A stretch of DNA of 12,374 nt from an uncultured Micrococcaceae bacterium. GTDB lineage: Bacteria; Actinomycetota; Actinomycetes; Actinomycetales; Micrococcaceae. Every line of letters starts with the position of its first letter. Position 1 is the first letter of the stretch. Shown here in pieces: positions 1-6,069 of the stretch. A program made the position numbers and the translations under genes. Under the pieces are notes generated by a model. It worked only from the letters and a program-made list of their open reading frames with translations. It was not told where the DNA came from and searched no databases. The stretch covers positions 1-12,374 of the forward strand of contig CALBOC010000113.1 in assembly GCA_937896705.1 (NCBI GenBank), read 5' to 3'.

Positions 1-492
1 ATGTCACCATTCCCGTCGACACGAGAGTTCTTTCAAATTGGCTGGAGCGATCCGGCCTACCTGGAAACGTGGAGCGCCGGAACGAAGCAGGAACAGCGCG
101 CCTTGCTTGACGAGCTGGAGCATCAACCTATAGATGAATATGACCTAGCTGTTGGCGGTGACCCAGTTTGGCCGCAGGGTGTCGAGTGGTTCGCCTCGGC
201 CAAAGATATCGCTGCGGTGCACCTTGCTTTGCAGGAGTATCCAGACCCGGCCGTTCGCGCAATTCTCAGCGGTCATTCTGGAGCTGAGCAAGAGACGTGG
301 GACTACATCGCGTTTAAGGGTGGATCGTCTCCGGGCGTATTGACTGGCAGTTGGTTCGTCGAAGGTACCACTGGCGAACGGTATGTCGTGGTTATCCAGG
401 CCGCAACAAAGGATGCAGCAGGCATTAGCACAACATCCCAAAGAGAATTTTTCGACCTCGCCGACGCTGCGTTAGAACTTGCGACCTCTTAG
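1..492 (+). CDS. Serine hydrolase (class A beta-lactamase fold), C-terminal part, 5' end cut by the window
   Basis: The visible 163 residues match the C-terminal half of actinobacterial beta-lactamase-fold serine hydrolases. K106-G107-G108 in 'FKGGSSPGVLTGSW' corresponds to the KTG-type triad on strand beta-3. It is followed by a typical second strand, 'GERYVVVIQ', and a C-terminal helix. The segment 'VEWFASAKDIAAVHLAL' (61-77) is also usual for these proteins. The catalytic Ser-x-x-Lys is not present, so it must lie upstream. The ATG at base 1 is therefore most likely an internal methionine, and the gene starts before the window. The family acts on beta-lactam-like or peptide/ester substrates, often outside the cytoplasm; the substrate here is unknown and resistance should not be assumed. 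The gene ends at TAG 490-492 with no clear terminator. Family call fairly sure; specific function unknown. Confidence 0.7.
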   Translation: MSPFPSTREFFQIGWSDPAYLETWSAGTKQEQRALLDELEHQPIDEYDLAVGGDPVWPQGVEWFASAKDIAAVHLALQEYPDPAVRAILSGHSGAEQETWDYIAFKGGSSPGVLTGSWFVEGTTGERYVVVIQAATKDAAGISTTSQREFFDLADAALELATS

Positions 493-581
493 TCCAACCG
501 GTCGTCATCTCAACCCGTGTCCTTGTTGAAGGCACATCTGCGCGACACAAAAAGGTGCAGGATCACCGAGGAAAGATCCCT

Positions 582-610
582 TTCACAGGCTTAAACGCTT
601 AGGATCTATT
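582..610 (+). promoter_or_regulatory. Candidate promoter of the fatty acid transporter gene
   Basis: TTCACA (582-587) matches five of six bases of a sigma-70-type -35 box. It lies exactly 17 bases before TCTATT (605-610), a weak -10 (four of six, lacking the conserved second A). TAGGAT (600-605) is an alternative -10 of the TANNNT type but has no good -35. The 162-base gap 493-654 also carries three GATC-centred boxes: GGATC at 560-564, GATCC at 575-579 and GGATC at 602-606. These can pair as short inverted repeats. Weak evidence from inspection only. Confidence 0.3.
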
Positions 611-640
611 GCATCATCACCACAGCGGGACACGACCCTT

Positions 641-646
641 GAGGAG
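641..646 (+). promoter_or_regulatory. Shine-Dalgarno site of atoE-like gene
   Basis: GAGGAG lies 8 bases before the ATG at 655 and supports that start. Confidence 0.75.
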
Positions 647-654
647 AATCTGAC

Positions 655-2049
655 ATGCCGAACTCGAAGGAAAACTCACACACCGCAACCGCCGAACGTA
701 AGGAAGGCACAGCACTTTCTCGGGCGATGCGCCCGGTCAATCATGTGGTGGAACGTTTCATTCCATCCTCACTCGTTTTCTCTATACTGCTGACCTTCAT
801 CGTGGTCATTCTGGCACTGCTTCTGACCGACACCCCGCCCGCTGATTTGGTGGTGTACTGGGGCGATGGCCTGGCCGGCCTGTTGGACTTCATCACCCAG
901 ATGGCGCTGATCTTGCTGCTCGGTCATATTCTGGCGAACACCGGACCTATCCGCCGCGCCCTGGGCTTTTTAGGCAGTGTGCCGCGCACCGAACTGAGTG
1001 CGTATCTCTTCGTGTTCGTGGTCGCCGCGCTCGCCAGCCTCATCACTTGGGGACTGGGACTCGTCGTGGGCGCTCTGCTGGCCCGAGAAGTCGCCCATCA
1101 GGGCCGCGCCCGGGGGCTTCGTCTACATTTCCCGATGCTCGTCGCTGCGGGCTTTTCGGGATTTGTGGTGTGGCACATGGGCTACTCAGCGTCTGGTCCT
1201 CTTACGGCAGCCACCGAAGGGTCGTTCCTGGCGGAGTCGCTGGGCGGCGACACGATCCCGATCAGCCAAACGGTATTTTCCGGCTGGAACTTACTCGCAG
1301 TCGCGGCCACCATACTGGTGGTCGGGCTGGCACTGTTCCTGATAGCTCCCCGAAGTGGAGACAAGATTTTCGAGCTCGAAGTGGACCTGCGGGAAACGGT
1401 CGACGACGGCCAGGAGGAAGTCGTCACCCCGGCAGATAGATTAGATGCCAGCCGTATCGTCACCCTGCTGATTGGGCTGCTGCTGGTGAGCTATCTGGTC
1501 TTGCACTTTAGCCGGGGCGGCACATTGACCTTGGATACGGTGAACTGGTCTTTTCTGACGCTCATTATGCTGCTGGTGCGCAATCCATTCGAACTGATTG
1601 CCCTGACGAAGAATGCGGCAGCTAATGTTGGCGAAATTCTGCTGCAATTTCCCCTATATGCTGGCATCCTTGGGCTCATGACGGGCTCGGGTTTGGTCCA
1701 AATATTTTCTGATGCCTTCGTGTCGATATCGAATCCGGTCACCTTCGGCGTCTTGGCGTTTTTAGCAGCCGGGCTGGTGAACTTTTTCGTTCCATCCGGC
1801 GGTGGTCAATTCGCCGTCCAGGGTCCGATCATGCTTTCGGCTGGTTCCGAATTAGGGGTGGACCCAGCGATCACCATTATGGCGGTGTCATATGGGGACC
1901 AGTGGACCAATATGATTCAGCCGTTTTGGGCGATCCCACTGTTGGCCATCGCAGGCTTGAAGATGCGCGATATTCTGGGCTACACGACCATTGTGTTAAT
2001 CGCATCCGGGGCAGTCTTTGCGGCCACGCTGTTGCTGGTTTCCTTATAA
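655..2049 (+). CDS. atoE: Short-chain fatty acid transporter, AtoE family
   Basis: A 464-residue polytopic inner-membrane protein, the usual length for the AtoE/COG2031 family, which is linked to uptake of short-chain fatty acids such as butyrate or acetoacetate. It starts with about 25 polar cytosolic residues, then 'RPVNHVVERFIPSSLVFSILL', the typical family opening, then roughly ten or more hydrophobic segments. Family signatures near the C-terminus are clear: the glycine-rich 'FFVPSGGGQFAVQGPIM' (about 377-393) and 'YGDQWTNMIQPFWAIPLL' (413-430). The ATG at 655 has a good Shine-Dalgarno site. No acyl-CoA transferase (AtoDA-like) or thiolase gene is next to it, so the exact substrate is open; the usual operon partners are missing. 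It probably forms its own transcript, as it is bounded by a 162-base leader and a convergent gene. Confidence 0.9.
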   Translation: MPNSKENSHTATAERKEGTALSRAMRPVNHVVERFIPSSLVFSILLTFIVVILALLLTDTPPADLVVYWGDGLAGLLDFITQMALILLLGHILANTGPIRRALGFLGSVPRTELSAYLFVFVVAALASLITWGLGLVVGALLAREVAHQGRARGLRLHFPMLVAAGFSGFVVWHMGYSASGPLTAATEGSFLAESLGGDTIPISQTVFSGWNLLAVAATILVVGLALFLIAPRSGDKIFELEVDLRETVDDGQEEVVTPADRLDASRIVTLLIGLLLVSYLVLHFSRGGTLTLDTVNWSFLTLIMLLVRNPFELIALTKNAAANVGEILLQFPLYAGILGLMTGSGLVQIFSDAFVSISNPVTFGVLAFLAAGLVNFFVPSGGGQFAVQGPIMLSAGSELGVDPAITIMAVSYGDQWTNMIQPFWAIPLLAIAGLKMRDILGYTTIVLIASGAVFAATLLLVSL

Positions 2050-2054
2050 CTCAA

Positions 2055-2076
2055 GGATTGATAGCTACGACAATCC
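2055..2076. terminator. Weak inverted repeat between convergent genes
   Basis: GGATTG (2055-2060) and CAATCC (2071-2076) form a perfect 6-base stem around a 10-base loop in the 36-base gap between two converging stop codons. The stem is short and no clear T-run follows, so its role as a bidirectional terminator is only a guess from position. Confidence 0.25.
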
Positions 2077-2085
2077 GGCTTCGTG

Positions 2086-2607
2086 CTAGCGACCGTCCCG
2101 TGCCGCTGCATCCTGATCGCGTTGTAGTGACCACCAGGTGACTCCTCCGGCTGCGAGGCTCATAACAGCGCGCGGGAACGGAACGTTGATGCGACGCAAA
2201 CCTTGATCGATTTTCTCATCAGCCCAAAAACTGACCGCCGTGACCAGCGAGACCGCGCCACCCACGGCGGTGCCCGCGGCAATGAGCGCAGCGGTACGGC
2301 TGGGCCCCTTTGTGCGAAACGCTGCGGGAGGTTCTGGTGGGCGCAAGCTTTCTCGAGCAGAAGATGAGTACTGAGCGACCGCGACTTTCGCAGCGATTTT
2401 GCGGCGTGTTTTAGGGCTCATCACCAGATATGCTGCGCCAGCACCTCCGGCTATCGGTGGGGCCCAGATGAGTCCGCGTCGTATCCACGTGGGGTAGTTT
2501 CGGACCGGGATGAGCGTCAGTGCTCCGGTCATAAGCCCTTGAGCAAGTGGATCATTCATGAAGTCTGTTAGACGCTGACGAGTGGCTGATGTGGTGTTTT
2601 GACGCAT
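2086..2607 (-). CDS. Small unrecognised membrane protein
   Basis: 173 residues; I do not recognise the family. After a polar N-terminus there are hydrophobic stretches at about 44-64 ('GLIWAPPIAGGAGAAYLVM'), 109-129 ('AALIAAGTAVGGAVSLVTAV') and 146-161 ('AVMSLAAGGVTWWSL'). A basic linker (about 65-75, KTRRKIAAK) and a proline-rich segment (90-100) lie between the first two. A small integral membrane protein of three segments is the likeliest reading. The ATG at 2607 has no recognisable Shine-Dalgarno site, so the start could be wrong or the mRNA leaderless. It lies 95 bases downstream of selO on the same strand and may be the tail of that transcript. No catalytic motif is visible and no function can be given. 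Confidence 0.65.
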   Translation of the reverse strand: MRQNTTSATRQRLTDFMNDPLAQGLMTGALTLIPVRNYPTWIRRGLIWAPPIAGGAGAAYLVMSPKTRRKIAAKVAVAQYSSSARESLRPPEPPAAFRTKGPSRTAALIAAGTAVGGAVSLVTAVSFWADEKIDQGLRRINVPFPRAVMSLAAGGVTWWSLQRDQDAAARDGR

Positions 2608-2702
2608 ACGGTCAGCTTAGCGATGCTACCGGTCCCGAACAAGACGAAAATCAGCCCAGTGATGCGGTTATGTTGGCCTGCAACCTCAGGATGACGTGGC
2701 TG

Positions 2703-4154
2703 TTAGGTGCCGCAGAATGTCTGGTAGTTCATCGCAAAGGCCATCGGGGCCGGCTGTTCGAGACGCTCGAAGCCTTGCTGGCGTTCGTAGGGGTTGGTCA
2801 CCGCAGCGAGCAGCGTCTGGAACGTGTCGAGGTTGTGGTCGGTGACGGCGTCCTGGATTGCGTCTTCGACCAGATGATTCCGCGGAATATAGATCGGATT
2901 GGATTGCGCGATCTTCTTGGCATCCGGGTTCAGATCGAGCCAGCGCCGATACCAGGACATCAGTTCTGGGCTCACGTCCGCCGGGATCAACCCTGACTCG
3001 GCGATATCAGCCAGGCCTGCGAAGAACGCGGTGAAGTCTGTCCCACTGGATTGCAACTGTTCAAAGAGTTGCGTGCTCAAGGATTGTGCATCGTCGTCGG
3101 AAGAAAGCCCCAGGCGTTGAGTGAAGCGTTTCGCCCAGGTCTTTGAGTACACGGTCCGGAAGTTCACGACCGCTTCGGTGGCAGCGGTGACTGCCTCATC
3201 GGAGGTCATCACGGCGTCATCGGCCGGCTGGATGATGGCGGGTAACAGGGATTCGGCGAAGCGTGCCAGATTCCATTCGGCGATGACCGGTTGGTTCCCG
3301 TAGGCGTACCGACCGGCGAAATCAATTGATGAGAACACTGCATTCGGATCGAATTTGTCCAGGAATGCGACCGGGCCGAAGTCGATTGAGTGCCCCGCGA
3401 TGGTCATGTTATCGGTGTTCATGACCCCGTGGATCAGCCCGACGTGCATCCACTGGGCCAGCAGTTCTGCTTGGTTGGTGACAACTTGCTCTAGCAGTGC
3501 CAGCGCGGGGTTGTCGGTCTCGACGGTCGGGTAGTGGCGGGTCAGGCTGTAGTTGGTGAAGCGCTGGAGCAGCTCAAGATCCTGGTGTGCTCTGACGTAT
3601 TGGAAGGTTCCGACCCGGATGTGTGAGGGGCCGGTGCGAACCAGGACGGCGGCGGGTTGTTCGACCTCGCGCAGAATGTTGCGGCCGGTGGTGATGACCG
3701 CCAGTGAGCGGGATGTGGGAATGCCCAGCGCGTGGACGGCCTCCGAAACGAGGTATTCGCGCAACATCGGCCCCAGAGCGGCGTAACCATCGGACCCGGG
3801 CCGTGAATACGGGGTGGGTCCGGTGCCCTTGAGATGAATATCGACCAGCATGTCGTTGACGGGCAGTTCGCCGGTGAGAATCGCTCGGCCGTCGCCTAAT
3901 GACGGCACGTAGTTGCCGAATTGGTGGCCGGCATACCCTTGGGCAACCGGCCGGGCCGAATCGGGCAGCGTATGGCCCAGCATAAAGTTGATGCCCTCGT
4001 CGGTGGCTAGCCACTCGGCGTCGAGTCCGAGTTCGGCCGCCAGCCCGCGGTTGAGTAACACTAGCGCCGGATTCGAGGAGGGAGCAGGGGTTGCATCTCG
4101 CACGAGTTCAGGAAACGTGTCAGCATATTGTGACGTAAGATTCGGCAGGCTCAT
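2703..4154 (-). CDS. selO: Protein adenylyltransferase SelO (YdiU family)
   Basis: SelO transfers AMP from ATP to Ser/Thr/Tyr of target proteins using an inverted-nucleotide pseudokinase fold; in known members it is tied to oxidative-stress responses. The 483-residue length fits. Family motifs are all present: 'YAGHQFGNYVPSLGDGRAI' (74-92), 'LKGTGPTPYSR' with K109, 'REYLVSEA', 'VGTFQYVRAHQD' and 'HGVMNTDN' (242-249). D248, N249 and D258 of 'DFGP' match the catalytic and metal-binding residues of Pseudomonas SelO with a constant offset of 4. It ends in Cys-Gly-Thr; the C-terminal Cys takes the place of the eukaryotic selenocysteine. This is the only Cys in the protein. I chose the ATG at 4154 over the in-frame one at 4184: only the former has a Shine-Dalgarno site (AGGAG, 7-base spacing), and family members start near here. 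It lies downstream of the NRAMP gene on the same strand. Confidence 0.95.
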   Translation of the reverse strand: MSLPNLTSQYADTFPELVRDATPAPSSNPALVLLNRGLAAELGLDAEWLATDEGINFMLGHTLPDSARPVAQGYAGHQFGNYVPSLGDGRAILTGELPVNDMLVDIHLKGTGPTPYSRPGSDGYAALGPMLREYLVSEAVHALGIPTSRSLAVITTGRNILREVEQPAAVLVRTGPSHIRVGTFQYVRAHQDLELLQRFTNYSLTRHYPTVETDNPALALLEQVVTNQAELLAQWMHVGLIHGVMNTDNMTIAGHSIDFGPVAFLDKFDPNAVFSSIDFAGRYAYGNQPVIAEWNLARFAESLLPAIIQPADDAVMTSDEAVTAATEAVVNFRTVYSKTWAKRFTQRLGLSSDDDAQSLSTQLFEQLQSSGTDFTAFFAGLADIAESGLIPADVSPELMSWYRRWLDLNPDAKKIAQSNPIYIPRNHLVEDAIQDAVTDHNLDTFQTLLAAVTNPYERQQGFERLEQPAPMAFAMNYQTFCGT

Positions 4155-4161
4155 GTATCCG

Positions 4162-4166
4162 CTCCT
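4162..4166 (-). promoter_or_regulatory. Shine-Dalgarno site that sets the selO start
   Basis: AGGAG on the minus strand is 7 bases before the ATG at 4154. The longer in-frame ATG at 4184 has no such site, so the shorter start is preferred. Confidence 0.7.
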
Positions 4167-4227
4167 AAAAGACTGGGTGTTCATAGCGTAGCCGGAGACC
4201 GCCCGCTGCCGATAGGGAATGTGTCCA

Positions 4228-4249
4228 AGGTGAACACCTCCGGTACCGG
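4228..4249. repeat. Two adjacent palindromes between the NRAMP and selO genes
   Basis: AGGTGAACACCT (4228-4239) has arms AGGTG/CACCT, and CCGGTACCGG (4240-4249) is a perfect 10-base palindrome. They abut each other directly after the NRAMP stop codon (4251). They could be a DNA operator for selO or small RNA hairpins in the transcript. There is no T-run, so a classical terminator is unlikely. Confidence 0.35.
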
Positions 4250-4250
4250 T

Positions 4251-5534
4251 TTAGTTCGGCAACAGCCCGAAGATGTCGGCGAATTGGTAGCCGGCCAGGA
4301 AGATCACAACCGCGACGATCAGCCAGCCCAGGATATTGGCCACGGGCCCGTTGGTGTATTTGCCCATGATCCGTTTATTGTTCATGACGACCAGTAACAA
4401 GATGGCCACGATCGGCAGTAGCAGGCCGTTGGCGGCCTGGGCGATCACAATAATCTGGATCGGGTTGAACCCGGTCAGCGCGATGATCCCACCAACGGCA
4501 AGCGTAGACATCCAGACAATGCGGGCCGGGGTGGACCGCAGATCGTTGCTGACGCCCAGCACGCCCGTGATCGCGTATGCGGCACCGAGCGGGCCGGCCA
4601 GGGCCGAGGTGAATCCGGCGGCAAACAGCCCGAGTGCAAAAACCCACGGTGCGGCATCGCCCAACAGCGGGCGCAGAGCTTCGGCCAGGTCGCTGCCTTC
4701 CTCCGCGGCTAGCCCACGCAAGAACATCGACCCGACTGCGGTCACCATGACCGCTAGCGTGATGATCCCGCCGATACTGATCGACACGGCCGTATCGGTG
4801 CGGGCTTCTTTCATCGCCTGATCGATGGGCATATCGCCCCAGTTTTCTTGAACCAGACTGGCCTGCAGGAACAGGTTATAGGGGACCACCGTGGTCCCAA
4901 TCAGGGCAATCGTGGTCAGCAGCGCCCCGGGAGGAATCGAGGGGATAAACATACCTTGGAACAGGTCGCTGATATTGGGGCGGACGATGACAGCGGTCAC
5001 GGCAAAGAGCAACGCCAGGATCACGACCATCGCGATCAGCACTTTCTCGATGACCTTATAGCTGCCCGTCCACAGTAACCCAAACAGCGTGGCAATCAGC
5101 ACGACCACAATGATACGAATGTCGATGTCAATGACATTGGTGATGGCAAGTGCGGTGCCGGAGGTGTCACCACCTGCATAGGAGGCACCCCCGATGCCGA
5201 TGGCCGCGATGACGAGGATGACCATGATTGTGCGGGCCACCGGGTTGGTAAACACCGAGCGCATCACTTCGCCCAGGCTGCGCCGGGTGCTCAGCCCAAG
5301 CCGGGCCGTCATTTCCTGGAGGATAATCGTGGCGATGATCGAAAAGACGATCGCCCAGGCCAGCGCGTAACCATAGCTGGCACCGGTAACAATTGATGTG
5401 GTGATCGTGCCGGGCCCGATAAACGACGCGGCGATAATCAGACCGGGGCCGAACCGTGAACCGGTCCGTTGACCGGAGTTCTCGGATCGTGCGGCATGCG
5501 AACCGCTGGTAGGTGTAGCGTCACTTTCAGACAT
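4251..5534 (-). CDS. NRAMP-superfamily divalent metal transporter with altered metal-site motifs
   Basis: 427 residues and about eleven transmembrane segments in the cytoplasmic membrane, after a polar 25-residue tail. The first segment reads 'FGPGLIIAASFIGPGTITTS' (28-47) and aligns with NRAMP TM1. The canonical metal-binding DPGN is replaced by G40-P41-G42-T43. TM6, normally 'MPHN', reads V217-P218-Y219-N220 in 'LIGTTVVPYNLFLQASLV'. Other family features are kept, for example 'LQEMTARLG' (72-80) and the 'QAANGLLLP' segment (366-374). It belongs to the superfamily but probably not to classical Mn/Fe NRAMPs; Mg2+ or another ion is possible. The frame stays open upstream to 5651, but I chose the ATG at 5534 because CCTCCC/GGGAGG lies 7 bases before it and upstream codons are not membrane-protein-like. 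It may be co-transcribed with selO 96 bases downstream, and is divergent from the cupin gene. Confidence 0.85.
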   Translation of the reverse strand: MSESDATPTSGSHAARSENSGQRTGSRFGPGLIIAASFIGPGTITTSIVTGASYGYALAWAIVFSIIATIILQEMTARLGLSTRRSLGEVMRSVFTNPVARTIMVILVIAAIGIGGASYAGGDTSGTALAITNVIDIDIRIIVVVLIATLFGLLWTGSYKVIEKVLIAMVVILALLFAVTAVIVRPNISDLFQGMFIPSIPPGALLTTIALIGTTVVPYNLFLQASLVQENWGDMPIDQAMKEARTDTAVSISIGGIITLAVMVTAVGSMFLRGLAAEEGSDLAEALRPLLGDAAPWVFALGLFAAGFTSALAGPLGAAYAITGVLGVSNDLRSTPARIVWMSTLAVGGIIALTGFNPIQIIVIAQAANGLLLPIVAILLLVVMNNKRIMGKYTNGPVANILGWLIVAVVIFLAGYQFADIFGLLPN

Positions 5535-5670
5535 CGAGACCCCTCCCGAATTGCAGGACCGGCGCCCGGGACATTCCGGACCACCTAGCAAAGAAACTAA
5601 TGTAGGGACAGGCCGCTGCACTATAGCTGAGCTGCGGCGACCATCAGTCATCGAATCTCAAGGAGATGCT
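5535..5670. promoter_or_regulatory. Divergent promoter region between NRAMP and ectoine-synthase-like genes
   Basis: This 136-base gap separates two genes read away from each other, so it must hold promoters in both directions. The best -10 candidate is minus-strand TATAGT (5620-5625), facing the NRAMP gene with a leader of about 80 bases; I see no good -35 for it. A GGAGG-type Shine-Dalgarno site for NRAMP (5542-5547) and AAGGAG for the cupin (5660-5665) flank the region. Confidence 0.45.
5660..5665 (+). promoter_or_regulatory. Shine-Dalgarno site of the ectoine-synthase-like gene
   Basis: AAGGAG lies 5 bases before the ATG at 5671. It selects that start over in-frame codons further upstream, which would run into the NRAMP gene. 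Confidence 0.75.
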
Positions 5671-6063
5671 ATGTTCATCCGTTCTATCGACGACGTTCCA
5701 AAGATCGAGTGGGGTCAGGGCACCAGCCAGCGTATTTTGACCAAAAAAGACGGCATGGGATTTGCCGTCGCACACACCGTCGTTCGCAAAGGCACCGAGG
5801 CCGCACTGCAGTATCGGCACCATCTCGAGGCCTGCTACTGCATCGGCGGCAGGGGTTATGTGCTCACCGCTGACCGTCAGACCCGTTTCGAAATCACCCC
5901 GGGGGTCATCTACGTACTGGACGAACACGACGCCCACTACCTGCAGGGCGGCGAGGATGAGGACCTGATTCTGGTGTCTATTTTCAACCCGCCGATCAAT
6001 GGCGACGAAGCACACGAACTCGTCGAGGGTGGTTTCTCCTCCTACGGTCCGACTGAGGACTAA
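5671..6063 (+). CDS. Solitary L-ectoine-synthase-like cupin (EctC family)
   Basis: 130 residues, the length of EctC, which closes the ring of N-gamma-acetyl-diaminobutyrate to the compatible solute ectoine. Shared features run along the whole chain: 'MFIRSIDD' start, 'DGMGFAVAHT', 'RKGTEA', 'YRHHLEACYCIGG' (48-60), 'ITPGVIYVLDEHDAHYL' (75-91) and 'FNPPINGDEAH' (105-115). E53, Y81 and H89 align with the iron ligands E57, Y85 and H93 of Paenibacillus EctC, and T36 with its active-site Thr. The segment normally 'GTETHIHYKHH' reads 'GTEAALQYRHH', and the C-terminus carries insertions around 116-124, so substrate use may differ. No ectA, ectB, ectD or aspartokinase gene is near, so it cannot make ectoine from this locus alone. 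Cytoplasmic. An EctC-like cupin is sure; ectoine synthase activity is only possible. Confidence 0.85.
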   Translation: MFIRSIDDVPKIEWGQGTSQRILTKKDGMGFAVAHTVVRKGTEAALQYRHHLEACYCIGGRGYVLTADRQTRFEITPGVIYVLDEHDAHYLQGGEDEDLILVSIFNPPINGDEAHELVEGGFSSYGPTED

Positions 6064-6069
6064 TCCGGG

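Noticed and set aside
3574..4014. 146-codon minus-strand frame overlapping selO
   Set aside because: An out-of-frame, Arg/His/Pro-rich translation typical of a shifted high-GC gene; selO is clearly the coding frame.
5535..5651. N-terminal 39-codon extension of the NRAMP-like protein
   Set aside because: It runs into the divergent promoter region; a strong GGGAGG site marks the ATG at 5534.
5535..5670. Metal-sensing riboswitch ahead of the NRAMP-like gene
   Set aside because: The gap is short and shared with a divergent gene; I could not find conserved riboswitch core elements.
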